Part shown: in pieces, positions 41,382-51,062 of the stretch
Position numbering within the stretch: position 1 is the first letter of the stretch
Layout of the letters: every line of letters begins with the position of its first letter
Assembly (NCBI GenBank): GCA_016793635.1
Contig: JAEUMD010000003.1
Location: 216,745-280,744, forward strand
Reading direction: 5' to 3'
From: Hyphomicrobiaceae bacterium
Lineage (GTDB): Bacteria > Pseudomonadota > Alphaproteobacteria > Rhizobiales > Hyphomicrobiaceae
DNA: 64,000 nucleotides
The notes under the pieces: generated by a model
Database searches by the model: none
The model's input: only the letters and a program-made list of their open reading frames with translations
What the model was told of the DNA's origin: nothing
Made by a program: the position numbers and the translations under genes

Positions 41382-42695
41382 TCAACCGCCGCGCTTCTTG
41401 CGCAGTCCGTCCCAGTAGGCGAGACGCTTGACGATCTCCCGCTCGAACCCCCGCTCTGGCGGCTCGTAGAACTTTGGCCGCCGTTTCATCTCGTCGGGAA
41501 AGTAGTTCTGGCCCGAGAAGCCGTCCGGGGCGTCGTGATCGTAGGCATAGCCCTCGCCGTAACCTTCGTCCTCCATGAGCTTGGTCGGCGCATTGAGAAT
41601 GATCTTTGGCGGAGAAAGGCTGCCGTGCTCCTTGGCCGCGCGCATCGCCGCCTTGTAGGCGACGTAGGCGCCATTCGACTTCGGAGCCGTCGCGAGATAG
41701 ATCGTCGCCTGCGCGAGGGCGAGTTCGCCCTCCGGGCTGCCGAGAAAATCGAAGGTATCCTTGGCCGCGATGGCCTGCACCACGGCGTTGGGATCGGCGA
41801 GACCGATGTCCTCGACCGCCATGCGCACCAGGCGGCGCGCGATGAAAAGGCGGTCCTCGCCACCATCGAGCATGCGGCAAAGCCAATAGAGCGCCGCATC
41901 GGGATCGGACCCGCGCACCGACTTGTGCAGGGCGCTGATCAGGTTGTAGTGCCCGTCGCGCCCCTTGTCGTAGAGCGGCGCGCGGCGCTGCACGAGCTTG
42001 GTGAGAGCATCGCGACCAATGGGTTTTGAACCCGAAGGCAGCGCTGCGAACACTTCCTCGGCCAGATTGATGATGGTGCGACCATCGCCGTCGGCCATCG
42101 CGACGAGCGCGCCGCGGCCTTCCGCGTCGAGCGGCAGCACGCGGCCCTCGACCTTCTCCGCGCGCGCCAGCAGCGCTTCGAGCGCCGCGTCGTCGTGCCG
42201 GTTGAACACCATCACAACCGCTCGCGAGAGAATGGCGGCGTTGAGTTCGAACGACGGGTTCTCGGTCGTCGCGCCGACCAGCGTAATGGTGCCGTCCTCC
42301 ATATGCGGCAGAAAGCTATCCTGCTGCGCCCGGTTGAAGCGATGGATCTCGTCGACGAACAGCAGCGTGCCCTTGCCCTGTTCGCGGCGCAGCTTGGCGC
42401 GATCGAACACCTTTCGCAGATCCTGTACGCCGGAGAAGATCGCCGATATCTGCTCGAATTCGAGCTTGGTCTCGTTGGCGAGAAGGCGCGCGACGGTGGT
42501 CTTTCCCGATCCCGGCGGCCCCCACAGGATCATGCTGGAGAGGCGCCCCGCATTGAGCATGCGCGTCAGCGTACCCTCGGGGCCGACGATCTGATCCTGG
42601 CCGACCACGTCGGCGAGCTGCTGCGGACGCAACCGGTCGGCGAGCGGTCGCGGCGCACTCTTTTCCAAACCGGCGGCTTCGAACAGGTTCGTCAT
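41382..42695 (-). CDS. rarA: Replication-associated recombination protein RarA (MgsA)
   Basis: The protein has 437 residues. It is an AAA+ ATPase of the clamp-loader group: Walker A WGPPGSGKTTVARLL near residue 60-70, Walker B LLFVDEIHRFNRAQQDSFLP, sensor GATTENPSFELN, and the C-terminal MgsA domain with FSGQNYFPDEM. It acts at stalled replication forks. The ATG begins MTNLFEAAGL. It lies in the order protease–DUF6151–rarA on the minus strand. Confidence 0.95.
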   Translation of the reverse strand: MTNLFEAAGLEKSAPRPLADRLRPQQLADVVGQDQIVGPEGTLTRMLNAGRLSSMILWGPPGSGKTTVARLLANETKLEFEQISAIFSGVQDLRKVFDRAKLRREQGKGTLLFVDEIHRFNRAQQDSFLPHMEDGTITLVGATTENPSFELNAAILSRAVVMVFNRHDDAALEALLARAEKVEGRVLPLDAEGRGALVAMADGDGRTIINLAEEVFAALPSGSKPIGRDALTKLVQRRAPLYDKGRDGHYNLISALHKSVRGSDPDAALYWLCRMLDGGEDRLFIARRLVRMAVEDIGLADPNAVVQAIAAKDTFDFLGSPEGELALAQATIYLATAPKSNGAYVAYKAAMRAAKEHGSLSPPKIILNAPTKLMEDEGYGEGYAYDHDAPDGFSGQNYFPDEMKRRPKFYEPPERGFEREIVKRLAYWDGLRKKRGG

Positions 42696-42735
42696 GGAGA
42701 CAATCTCAGGTCGCCATTACTTCCAAGACCGGCGA

Positions 42736-43380
42736 TCAGGTTCGAGGAAACGATCGAGGTGTGGGGCCGCAAAAGGCGCGCAACCTTTGACGTTCTGTTT
42801 CGGGCACCACGGTCACGCGATAGTGGGGCCGTTTGGTAGCACGATCAAAGAAGGGATTTGGCCAAGCTTTCCCCTTCAACCGCCAGCCGATCACCTTTGC
42901 GATCGAACTTAACATCAATCTCGAACCGATGCGCCGCGATGCTCCTTCGGGCGCACCGATGGCATACTGGGCCATGATGGCGCCGGCAGGTCTTCCGAAC
43001 AACCGATCCGCCACTTGGCCGTTTGTGTGGAAGACCTGAGCAACGGTTCCCACGAGCGGGATTGACGGGCCGACCGTGTTCCCCATCGGCGTGTTGCAGC
43101 AACGTGCATACCAACGGTGAAGCCCATTGGGCGACAACCTGATGCCCGCGATGTACTCCCGACCAGCGTCGAACGATATCATCGCAGGGGCCACCTGAAT
43201 GATGTCGGTACCTCCGTGCTCGTCCAGCAGATCCGGACGTCCCAGGTGGTGGGCGAAGGCCTGACAATCATCGCAGTAGCAGATGACCCGATTGACTGCC
43301 TGAGGCGACGCCTCGGCAACCGTGCCCTGCACGGCGCCGCAACGGCAGGCGAACTTGGCCACTGTTGCACCTCTGCCCAT
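42736..43380 (-). CDS. DUF6151 (GFA-like zinc-binding) protein
   Basis: The protein has 214 residues. The N-terminal ACRCGAVQGTV with CYCDDCQAFAHHLG and RCCNTP form the cysteine pattern of the glutathione-dependent formaldehyde-activating (GFA) fold, and the rest resembles DUF6151. It probably binds zinc. The enzyme activity is unknown. It lies eight bases after the Do-type protease gene, so it may be in the same transcript. Confidence 0.85.
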   Translation of the reverse strand: MGRGATVAKFACRCGAVQGTVAEASPQAVNRVICYCDDCQAFAHHLGRPDLLDEHGGTDIIQVAPAMISFDAGREYIAGIRLSPNGLHRWYARCCNTPMGNTVGPSIPLVGTVAQVFHTNGQVADRLFGRPAGAIMAQYAIGAPEGASRRIGSRLMLSSIAKVIGWRLKGKAWPNPFFDRATKRPHYRVTVVPETERQRLRAFCGPTPRSFPRT

Positions 43381-43388
43381 GACACCAT

Positions 43389-44831
43389 TTATCCCGGCAC
43401 CTGCAGGCTCAAGAGCTGACCGCCGCGCTCGATGCCGATCAGCCAGAGCCGCTGGCGCGCGCCGAGGGCCGCGTCGAGGTCGGTGATCGACTGCACCTTC
43501 TTCTCCTGCACCGAGACGATAACGTCGCCGGGCTGGAACTTCAGCCGGCCGGCGATGCTGCCGGGGCGAACCGACAGGATCGCGACGCCTGCGGTCGCGT
43601 CGATTCCGAGTTCGTCGGCGACGCCGGGCAGCAGGTTGGCGACACGAGCACCGTCGAACGGGTGACGGCCGGACAGGTTGCGCACGTCGTCCGGACCTGG
43701 CGGCGGGGCCGGCTTCAAGGCGAGCTTGAGGTTCTTCGTGCGCCCGCGGCGAAGCACCGTGATGTCGACCGAGTTGCCGACACCACGCGTCGTCACACGG
43801 TAGAGCGCCGATCGTGCATCCGGAACCTCGAAACCATCGACGTGGGTGATGACGTCACCCGCCTCGATCCCCGCTTCGACTGCCGGCCCGCGCGCGTCCA
43901 CGCGCGCCACCAGCGCTCCGGCGATGCGGTCGAGGCCGAGCCCCTCGGCGATCTCGCGCGTCATGCTTTCGAGCCGCGCGCCGATCCAGGGCCGCTCGAC
44001 CTTGCGGCCGGCGACAGCGCTGTCGACGTAGAGCCGCACGAGGTTTGAGGGAATTGCGAAGCCGATACCGACCGAGCCGCCCGAGCGCGAATAGATCATA
44101 GTGTTGATGCCGACAACCTTGCCATCCATGTCGACGAGGGCGCCGCCGGAATTTCCGGGGTTGATCGCCGCGTCGGTCTGGATGAAGACGGCGGAATCCG
44201 AACGGCCGACCTCCGAGCGTGCCAGAGCCGAGACGATACCGCTCGTCACCGTCTGCCCCACACCGAACGGATTGCCGATCGCGAGGACCAGATCGCCGAC
44301 TTCCAGACTGTCGGAATCCTCGAACTCGAGATGCTCGAAGCGCTGGCCGTTGGCGTCGATCTTCAGCACCGCGATGTCGGTCTTCTCGTCCTGCATCAGA
44401 ATCTTCGCGTCGAACTCACGCTTGTCCGCGAGTGCGATGCGGATCTCGGTCTCTCCGCGTGCGCGAACCACGTGCGAATTGGTGACGACGATCCCTTCGG
44501 GGCTGACGATGACGCCGGAGCCCAGCGATCGCTGGATGCGTTCCTGCGGCATGCCGAGGCTTTCGCCGAATAGCCGCTCGAAGAACGGATCACCCGCGAA
44601 TGGCGAGGCGAACGTGCGCACGCGGCTCGACACGTAGACGTTGACGACGGCCGGCGCGGTTCGCTTCACGATCGGGGCGAAGGAAAATTGCATCTGCGCG
44701 CGCGAAGGGGGCGGCTCCCGGCGTTGCGCCTGGGTAACGCTCGGCCAGAGGCCGCCTGCTGCAAGCAGCGTCATGGCGGCGGCAAGGATGATGGCGACGG
44801 AAGCGGGGTGGCTCGTGTTGCTGTGGCGCAT
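43389..44831 (-). CDS. Do/Deg-family periplasmic serine protease
   Basis: The protein has 480 residues from the ATG that is preceded by AGGAG; the longer open frame is not used. A signal peptide lies at 11-35. The catalytic triad is His120 (VTNSHVV), Asp152 (DEKTDIAVLK) and Ser228 (NPGNSGGAL). Two PDZ domains follow (from about 265 and 385). It degrades or refolds damaged periplasmic proteins. DegP, DegQ and MucD cannot be distinguished by eye, so no symbol is given. Confidence 0.94.
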   Translation of the reverse strand: MRHSNTSHPASVAIILAAAMTLLAAGGLWPSVTQAQRREPPPSRAQMQFSFAPIVKRTAPAVVNVYVSSRVRTFASPFAGDPFFERLFGESLGMPQERIQRSLGSGVIVSPEGIVVTNSHVVRARGETEIRIALADKREFDAKILMQDEKTDIAVLKIDANGQRFEHLEFEDSDSLEVGDLVLAIGNPFGVGQTVTSGIVSALARSEVGRSDSAVFIQTDAAINPGNSGGALVDMDGKVVGINTMIYSRSGGSVGIGFAIPSNLVRLYVDSAVAGRKVERPWIGARLESMTREIAEGLGLDRIAGALVARVDARGPAVEAGIEAGDVITHVDGFEVPDARSALYRVTTRGVGNSVDITVLRRGRTKNLKLALKPAPPPGPDDVRNLSGRHPFDGARVANLLPGVADELGIDATAGVAILSVRPGSIAGRLKFQPGDVIVSVQEKKVQSITDLDAALGARQRLWLIGIERGGQLLSLQVPG

Positions 44832-45088
44832 GGTCGATCTCCTCTTCCGGTCGAAGTGGCAGATCGAGCGCCATCGGGCAAGCCCCGCGAGTGCGGTCTG
44901 TGGAGAGCAACGAGGCGCGCGTGCCTCCAATTTAAAGCATCCGCAATCGCGCTGGCTCTGGCTCGAACGGCGGGCGATCCTCTGTATTGCCCCCGTCACG
45001 GCCCCGTGCGGCTGTTGCTCCCCGGCACGGACGGACCGTATTGCGATCAGTTCTCCATGACGCGAGCATTAAACTGCGCGTCGCGGCT

Positions 45089-45661
45089 TTACTTCGAGCG
45101 CAGGTAGACCACGAAGGCCATCAGCCACAACGGCACGATGGCAGGTGGGAAGACGATGCCCATGACGATCAGCGCGGCCACCAGAGGCGGCAACTTCGCC
45201 CCCTGGCCGAGGATCTCCTTGAGCTTCTCGCCGATCACCTCGGCTCCCGGTTTCCGGGCCGGAAACGACCAGGGCGCACCCGCGTCGCCGGCCGAGGTGC
45301 TGCTCGGGGTGCGCGGCGGAACGTGCGGGCGCTGCCCGGCGCGGTTGATGGCTTCGGACCGACGCTGTTTGGACGATTGTTTCGACGGCTGCTTCGACTT
45401 CCGCGCCGGGGCGGCGCCCTCTGGCACCGTCGGATAGCTCGGCTGAACCGGCGCCGGGGGAGGCGGCATTCGGGCGAGCGAGCCGAGCCCCGGCAGGTCT
45501 TTGAGCTGTGTCCAAAGCTCCATACCGTCGCGCCAGGCATAGTCCTCTCGCGAGAGCACACCACGCGAAACGCGATCACGCAGCTCCTGATCGTCGATGG
45601 GGCCGACGAGTTCCTTTTCACGAGAAACATACCAGCCGTTGGCCAACGCCGCGTCGTTCAC
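45089..45661 (-). CDS. GYF-domain membrane protein
   Basis: The protein has 190 residues. The start is GTG with GGGAGA seven bases upstream; the upstream frame is out-of-family. An N-terminal GYF_2-type domain (WYVSREKELVGPIDDQEL ... WRDGMELW) usually binds proline-rich peptides. A Pro/Lys-rich linker follows, then two C-terminal helices (LVAALIVMGIVFPP, PLWLMAFVVYL). It is probably a membrane-tethered adaptor. The partner is unknown. It lies 257 bases from the protease gene. Confidence 0.75.
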   Translation of the reverse strand: MNDAALANGWYVSREKELVGPIDDQELRDRVSRGVLSREDYAWRDGMELWTQLKDLPGLGSLARMPPPPAPVQPSYPTVPEGAAPARKSKQPSKQSSKQRRSEAINRAGQRPHVPPRTPSSTSAGDAGAPWSFPARKPGAEVIGEKLKEILGQGAKLPPLVAALIVMGIVFPPAIVPLWLMAFVVYLRSK

Positions 45662-45884
45662 CGCTCGTTCTCCCAAAGGGTTTCGTGTCGGAAATCCTAT
45701 GCGATCCCGGTTAACCCGTCCCCAAGGCGCGGGCTGTTCCAAGCGAGACAGGGGTGGGGCCACTCCGGCCGTTTTGGTGGACCTCAACAAATTGCGCCAG
45801 GAGAATGCCCGTCGAGTGCTCCAACACCGGAGCGCCTGCCTCCGTTGAGGCCAACCGTCCGCTCGCTCGCCGCTCGGACGCCGA

Positions 45885-46910
45885 CTAAATAATTTTGAGC
45901 GCTCTGAGGCTCAGCGCCGCGTCGCGGATCGCGGTTTCAGCGGAGCGGAATTCGTGGCCCAGCGTGTCGCGCGCCTTGGCGTTGGAGCAGACACGAACGA
46001 TGCCGAGCTCCGGCAACACGGTCCGCAGGCGCTTATCCACCACCGCAAGGCCGCGCACCATCACGTCGGGCATTTCGAACCGGGGCACCTTGCGCGCGAG
46101 ATCGGGCAGCGCCGCGGCGATCTGCTGACCGATGCCGTAGAGCGTCGCGGTGCCGTTCGCGGCGATGAAGCGCTCGCCCGCCGCGGCCGGGCTGGTCATC
46201 GCCTTGACGTGGATCTCCGCCACATCGCGCACGTCGGCGACCGGGAACTCGATGCGCGGCGCACCGGGATACGCCCCCTTGCCCATCAGGTGCTGGACTT
46301 CGAGCGACGTCGAGAGGTCGGGGTCGAGCGCCGGGCCCTGCACGAAGCCGGGATTGACGACGGCAAGCTCGGGCGCGCCGCCGGTCTCGCGAGCGAACGC
46401 CCATGCGGCCTGCTCGGCGAGCGTCTTCGAAATGATGTAGGGCGTGATGTCGCTGCGGGTCGTATCGGTCCAGTCGGCCTCCGAATAGACATGCCCCGGC
46501 TCGTGGCTCGCAGTGTACATGACGGCGACGGTCGAGGACGTGAGCACCACGCGCGGAACGCCAGCCTTCGTTGCAGCGCGCAGCACCCGCAACGTTCCCT
46601 CGCGCGCCGGACGCACCACCTCGTCGGCGTCGTTCGGCTGGGTGATCGGGAACGGCGAGGCGACGTGTATCGCATAGCGGCAGCCGCTCGCGGCTGCGTC
46701 CCATCCCTCATCGCGCGTCAAGTCGGCGGTGACCATGGACAAGCGCGTGGCGTCGACGCCCGCGCGTGCCATCGCCTTCTGCACGATGTCGAGGCCCTTC
46801 GCGGCATCGCGGGCCGTGCCGCGGACGGCGTAGCCCTGCCGCAGCAGCTCGGCGACGATGTGCTTGGCGATGAACCCGGTCGCGCCGGTGACGAGAACGG
46901 TATCGGTCAT
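45885..46910 (-). CDS. NAD(P)-dependent epimerase/reductase, extended SDR
   Basis: The protein has 341 residues. The nucleotide-binding motif VTGATGFIAKHIV is at 7-19, and the active-site residues are in YIISKTLAEQAAW. SPFPITQPND fits the dihydroflavonol-reductase-like or aldehyde-reductase group, which reduces carbonyls with NADPH. The substrate is unknown. It is monocistronic and diverges from the gene at 47216. Confidence 0.9.
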   Translation of the reverse strand: MTDTVLVTGATGFIAKHIVAELLRQGYAVRGTARDAAKGLDIVQKAMARAGVDATRLSMVTADLTRDEGWDAAASGCRYAIHVASPFPITQPNDADEVVRPAREGTLRVLRAATKAGVPRVVLTSSTVAVMYTASHEPGHVYSEADWTDTTRSDITPYIISKTLAEQAAWAFARETGGAPELAVVNPGFVQGPALDPDLSTSLEVQHLMGKGAYPGAPRIEFPVADVRDVAEIHVKAMTSPAAAGERFIAANGTATLYGIGQQIAAALPDLARKVPRFEMPDVMVRGLAVVDKRLRTVLPELGIVRVCSNAKARDTLGHEFRSAETAIRDAALSLRALKII

Positions 46911-47215
46911 TTAGGCCTCGCTGGTTGCCTGACGGGCATTCGCCCCAGTTTCTCCCGTCTGAGAGCACTTCGCCATGGGGCGGTGGCGAGTTGTAGATCA
47001 GCGCGAACATTGCTCCGTATCATCGGGCCCGGTGCGCTGTTAGGCTGCGATCGTTCGAGGTGGAAGCGCTCCACCGCTGCATCGCGATCGCAATGCCCAA
47101 CGTGAGTTCATCGTTGAACGTGCGGTCGGCGACCTCGATGGACCGCGCGTGCCACTCCATCGCCGTCGACAGCGGTCTGACAGGATCTCATGTCTGGTCT
47201 CGGAGCAGCCTCCTC
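46911..47215. other. 305-base divergent intergenic region
   Basis: It separates two divergent genes and must hold their promoters. At 47059-47075 GGTGG and CCACC flank AAGCGCT, a short dyad that could be an operator. The open frame of the gene at 47216 extends back into this region, but I see no convincing earlier start. Confidence 0.4.
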
Positions 47216-48106
47216 ATGGCGCGGATCGACAAGCTTCGCATGCGCGCTGTCCTCGGCGATGCCCCCAAGCCCGTAGTCGTGTGGCAGCAGCAGTTCGACG
47301 GCTTCAACGAGACGCTGCACGAGCTTGCCCGCAGCGACTGGGATCAGATCCCGGAAGTGCATTTATGGGAATACATTCACGACTTGGCGTATCAGAGGTT
47401 ACAGCCAGACTTGTTCAGGCATGTTTTTCCGGCATGCCTCAAGTTCTGGTACGACACGCTGATGCGCGATGAAGGCGCGGAGTACGGTGACGCAGACCTC
47501 CATTACGCTCTTCTCCACGGCGAGATCCTCTCGAAGATGCTCGACGATGCCGAGCGACAGCGCGCGCACGACTTTTTCACTGACGGCTTCCTCGACAGGA
47601 TCGAGATCGAGCGCGGTTTCAGATACGAGCGTCCAGGCAGATCCGCCAACGCCTGGATCTTCCGGCTCAACAGCATCGGTCTGGTAGCGCCTATCATCCC
47701 GGAGATCTGGCCTGCGTGGTGGAACGTGGACAGCCCCGGCAAGGCGGTGAGCGCCGTCATGTACGCCACGGGCCTCGTCTATCTCGGAGGAGAGAATCCG
47801 ATCTATCAGGTCTGGACGCGCGAAAAGGGCGGCGGCGGCCCTTATCTCACCGAATGGGATTGCAGTGTGTTCGATCGTGCGTGGCTCGAGGAAAACATCG
47901 CGTTTCTTCGCGCAACCCTTACCCCGGCCTATGTGCTCGAACGTCTGGACACGGCCGCCACCGTTCTCGCGCATGAGCCCGAGGGCGAAATGGCGCGGCG
48001 CATTTCTCATGAGGCGGCGGATCGGACCACTCTCATCGAGATGCGCATCGCCGACCTGTTGGCGAACCTCGCGAGATTCGACTCCGCAAAGGACCGCTGG
48101 CTTTGA
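47216..48106 (+). CDS. Unrecognised 296-residue protein
   Basis: I do not recognise the family. The protein is soluble, rich in aromatic and acidic residues (WQQQFDGFNETLHELARSDW; YLGGENPIYQVWTREKGGGG). It has no signal peptide and no membrane helix. The start is ATG at 47216; earlier codons in the same frame give an unlike sequence, and GGAG stands ten bases before the ATG. The next gene, rplQ, faces it and ends at a terminator, so it is monocistronic. Confidence 0.7.
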   Translation: MARIDKLRMRAVLGDAPKPVVVWQQQFDGFNETLHELARSDWDQIPEVHLWEYIHDLAYQRLQPDLFRHVFPACLKFWYDTLMRDEGAEYGDADLHYALLHGEILSKMLDDAERQRAHDFFTDGFLDRIEIERGFRYERPGRSANAWIFRLNSIGLVAPIIPEIWPAWWNVDSPGKAVSAVMYATGLVYLGGENPIYQVWTREKGGGGPYLTEWDCSVFDRAWLEENIAFLRATLTPAYVLERLDTAATVLAHEPEGEMARRISHEAADRTTLIEMRIADLLANLARFDSAKDRWL

Positions 48107-48149
48107 AGGGCAGCGGCGGCGTCAATCCCGTAGCGACAACGCCGAACCA

Positions 48150-48190
48150 AAATGAAACGCCCGGGAGCGTGCGCACCCGGGCGTTCGAAA
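48150..48190 (-). terminator. Intrinsic terminator of the ribosomal-protein operon
   Basis: On the minus strand ACGCCCGGG and CCCGGGCGT form a nine-pair G+C stem with a ten-base loop, followed by TTTCATTTT. It lies 29 bases past the rplQ stop, the end of the long leftward operon. Confidence 0.85.
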
Positions 48191-48212
48191 ATCAGAGGTC
48201 AGCGAAGCGGGA

Positions 48213-48635
48213 TCAACCCTCCTGCGCGGCGACTATCTCGGCGTGGCGAGCCTTGTCCTCGGCGCCCTTGACGCTCTCGTCGCGATCGACCAGCTCGATG
48301 ACGGCGCGCGGCGCGGAATCACCATAGCGGAAACCGGCCTTCAACACGCGCGTGTAGCCGCCATTGCGGTTCTTGTAGCGCGGGCCGAGCACGTCGAAGA
48401 GCTTCTTCGTCATGTCCTCGTCGCGCATGCGGGAAGCCGCGAGACGGCGCGAGTTGAGATCGCCGCGCTTGGCGAGCGTGATGTACTTGTCCATCACGCG
48501 CTTCAGGTCCTTCGCCTTCGGCAGCGTCGTCACGATCTGCTCGTGCTTGATGAGCGCGGCGACCATGTTGGAGAACATTGCCTGGCGGTGGCCGACGTCG
48601 CGCGAAAAGCGGCGGCCGAGCTTCTTGTGACGCAT
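48213..48635 (-). CDS. rplQ: 50S ribosomal protein L17
   Basis: The protein has 140 residues. It begins [17 protein letters not shown], the L17 signature, and has the C-terminal extension usual in alphaproteobacteria. L17 lies near the peptide exit tunnel. It is the last gene of the operon, after rpoA, with a palindromic element in between. Confidence 0.97.
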   Translation of the reverse strand: MRHKKLGRRFSRDVGHRQAMFSNMVAALIKHEQIVTTLPKAKDLKRVMDKYITLAKRGDLNSRRLAASRMRDEDMTKKLFDVLGPRYKNRNGGYTRVLKAGFRYGDSAPRAVIELVDRDESVKGAEDKARHAEIVAAQEG

Positions 48636-48724
48636 TGTCGTGATCCCTTGCGTTGTGAGTTGCGCCGGAGGATTCCGGCTCGGCCCGTGGGAGGTTCTTC
48701 GGCCTCACCTTGGCGGGCGCGTAA

Positions 48725-48751
48725 CCCTCTCCCCGCTTTCCGGGGAGAGGG
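48725..48751. repeat. REP-like palindrome between rpoA and rplQ
   Basis: CCCTCTCCCC and GGGGAGAGGG form a ten-pair perfect stem around GCTTTCC. It is similar in style to the element at 31464-31510. It lies inside a highly expressed operon, so it may affect message stability, or simply be a tolerated insertion. Confidence 0.65.
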
Positions 48752-48759
48752 GATTCCAA

Positions 48760-49785
48760 TTAGAACTGGTCCTCGAAACGCTTGGCCAGTTCCTCGATGT
48801 TGTCCGGCGGCCAATTCGGCACTTCCATGCCGAGGTGCAGCCCCATGGAGGCGAGGACCTCCTTGATCTCGTTCAGCGACTTGCGGCCGAAGTTCGGAGT
48901 GCGCAGCATCTCCGCCTCGGTCTTCTGGATCAGGTCGCCGATGTAGACGATGTTGTCGTTCTTCAGGCAGTTCGCCGAGCGGACCGAGAGCTCGAGCTCG
49001 TCCACCTTCTTGAGCAGCGCGGCGTTGAAGGCGAGCTCCGGATGGGCAGCCTCCTCGACGTGCTTCTTCGGCTCCTCGAAGTTGATAAACACCGAGAGCT
49101 GATCCTGCAGGATGCGGGCGGCGAGCGCTACGGCATCCTCCGGCGTCATGGAGCCGTCGGTCTCGACCGTCATGGTCAGCTTGTCATAGTCGAGGATCTG
49201 GCCCTCGCGGGTGTTCTCGACCTTGTAGGAGACCTTCTTCACCGGCGAGTAGAGGCTGTCGACGGCGATCAGTCCGATCGGCGCATCCTCCGGGCGGTTG
49301 CGCTCGGCCGCCACGTAACCCTTGCCGATGTCCGCCGTGAACTCCATGCGCACGGATGCGCCCTGGTCGAGGTGGCAGATGATGTGATCCGGATTCAGGA
49401 TCTCGACATCCGACGAAGTCTCGATGTCGCCGGCGCGCGCCGGACCCGGACCATCTTTCTTCAGCACCATGCGCTTGGCGCCTTCCGAATGGATGCGCAG
49501 CGCGATTTCCTTAATGTTGAGGACAACGTCGGTCACGTCCTCGCGGACGCCGGCGATCGACGAGAACTCGTGCAGCACGCCATCGATCTGCACCGTCTTG
49601 ACGGCGCCGCCCTGCAGCGACGACAGCAGCACGCGGCGCAGCGCGTTGCCGAGGGTGACACCGAAGCCGCGCTCGAGCGGCTCGGCAACCAGCGTCGCGG
49701 AGCGCGAGCGATCGCGACCGGGTGTGACCTCGAGCTTGTTCGGGCGGATGAGATCCTGCCAGTTCTTCTGCAGCAATGTGACCAC
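48760..49785 (-). CDS. rpoA: RNA polymerase alpha subunit
   Basis: The protein has 341 residues. The start is GTG, preceded by GAGAGG. Dimer-forming N-terminal domain ([20 protein letters not shown]) and C-terminal domain that contacts promoter DNA and activators ([20 protein letters not shown]) are both complete. It is in the standard place after rpsK. Confidence 0.97.
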   Translation of the reverse strand: MVTLLQKNWQDLIRPNKLEVTPGRDRSRSATLVAEPLERGFGVTLGNALRRVLLSSLQGGAVKTVQIDGVLHEFSSIAGVREDVTDVVLNIKEIALRIHSEGAKRMVLKKDGPGPARAGDIETSSDVEILNPDHIICHLDQGASVRMEFTADIGKGYVAAERNRPEDAPIGLIAVDSLYSPVKKVSYKVENTREGQILDYDKLTMTVETDGSMTPEDAVALAARILQDQLSVFINFEEPKKHVEEAAHPELAFNAALLKKVDELELSVRSANCLKNDNIVYIGDLIQKTEAEMLRTPNFGRKSLNEIKEVLASMGLHLGMEVPNWPPDNIEELAKRFEDQF

Positions 49786-50098
49786 GGATGACCTCTCGTT
49801 GCGCAGGCGTCCGAGCCTCCGGGAGGGGGGCTGGCGCTTGGACGGAAAACCTGATCTGACGTATCGCGAGGCCGGGCTGCATCTCTGCCAAGATGCGCGC
49901 CCGTCTTGCGGGTATGAGCCAGATCAGAACCAACTCTAGGGCCGTCGAGCCAAGTTATGCGCGCCGCCTTGGGGCGCTTGCGTGCTCGGTACGGGCAGTC
50001 CACTAGAGACGAAATACGTGCATGCGATAGGGATCGCCAGCCGGTGTCGGCAGCGACCTTCGGCGCACCGGCCGACGCGTCGGCGGCCGGTGCCCGGC
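49786..50098. other. 313-base gap between rpsK and rpoA with a hairpin
   Basis: Between rpsK and rpoA, normally close together. GCACCGGCC (50065-50073) and GGCCGGTGC (50085-50093) form a nine-pair stem just past the rpsK stop. No T-run follows. It could be an attenuator or mRNA-processing site. No gene is seen. Confidence 0.5.
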
Positions 50099-50494
50099 TC
50101 AGACGCGGCGGCGCTTACGCGGACGGCAACCGTTGTGCGGAATCGGCGTCACGTCACGAATCGACGTGATCTGGAAGCCGACCGACTGCAGCGCACGCAG
50201 TGCCGACTCACGGCCGGAACCGGGCCCCGTTACCTCGACCTCGAGGATCTTCATGCCGTGCTCCATGGCCTTCTTGCCGGCATCCTCGGCGGCCATCTGA
50301 GCGGCGAACGGCGTCGACTTGCGCGAGCCCTTGAAGCCCATCGTGCCCGACGACGACCAGGCGATGGTGTTGCCCTGCGCGTCGGTGATCGTGATCATGG
50401 TGTTGTTGAACGACGCGTTGACGTGCGCGACGCCCGACGTGATGTTCTTCTTCTCGCGACGACGCATCTTACGCGCCTGCTGCTCTTTCGCCAT
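50099..50494 (-). CDS. rpsK: 30S ribosomal protein S11
   Basis: The protein has 131 residues. The tail [11 protein letters not shown] and the core [15 protein letters not shown] with [14 protein letters not shown] identify S11, which lies on the platform of the small subunit. It follows rpsM after 196 bases, a longer gap than usual. Confidence 0.97.
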   Translation of the reverse strand: MAKEQQARKMRRREKKNITSGVAHVNASFNNTMITITDAQGNTIAWSSSGTMGFKGSRKSTPFAAQMAAEDAGKKAMEHGMKILEVEVTGPGSGRESALRALQSVGFQITSIRDVTPIPHNGCRPRKRRRV

Positions 50495-50690
50495 GTCTCG
50501 TGCTCCGGTGCCGCGATCGGGGGCGGCGCTTGTTTACTGTACCTGTGCGATCCCGCTGTCCGGGATCTGTGATCATGCAGGCGCTCGTCCCGGCTCGCGG
50601 CCGTCTCGGCCAAGCGGCGAGGCGTTTCCCGGCGATCCCGCGAAGCGCTGTGGCGCGCTGCCGGAACCGCCGGTGTGGCCCAAGCGGACG

Positions 50691-51062
50691 TTAGGCCTTC
50701 TTCTTGCCGGCGATCGGCTTCGCCGGTCCCTTGCGGGTGCGGGCGTTGGTGTGGGTGCGCTGACCGCGGACCGGGAGCCCCTTGCGGTGACGCAGGCCAC
50801 GGTAGCAGCCGAGATCCATGAGGCGCTTGATGTTCATCGCCACGTCGCGGCGCAGGTCGCCTTCGACCATGTAATCACGGTCGATGGTCTCGCGGATCTG
50901 CAGTACTTCCGCGTCCGTGAGCTGGTTGACGCGACGCTCGACCGGGATGTTGACCTTCTCGAGGATTTCCTTGGCGAACTTCGGCCCGATGCCATGAATG
51001 TACTGGAGCGCGATGAGGACGCGCTTCTGGGTCGGAATGTTCACGCCTGCAATACGTGCCAC
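50691..51062 (-). CDS. rpsM: 30S ribosomal protein S13
   Basis: The protein has 123 residues. The start is GTG with GAGGAG six bases upstream. [20 protein letters not shown] at the N-terminus and the basic tail [20 protein letters not shown] are those of S13. It lies in the head of the small subunit. It begins the alpha-operon part after adk. Confidence 0.97.
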   Translation of the reverse strand: MARIAGVNIPTQKRVLIALQYIHGIGPKFAKEILEKVNIPVERRVNQLTDAEVLQIRETIDRDYMVEGDLRRDVAMNIKRLMDLGCYRGLRHRKGLPVRGQRTHTNARTRKGPAKPIAGKKKA

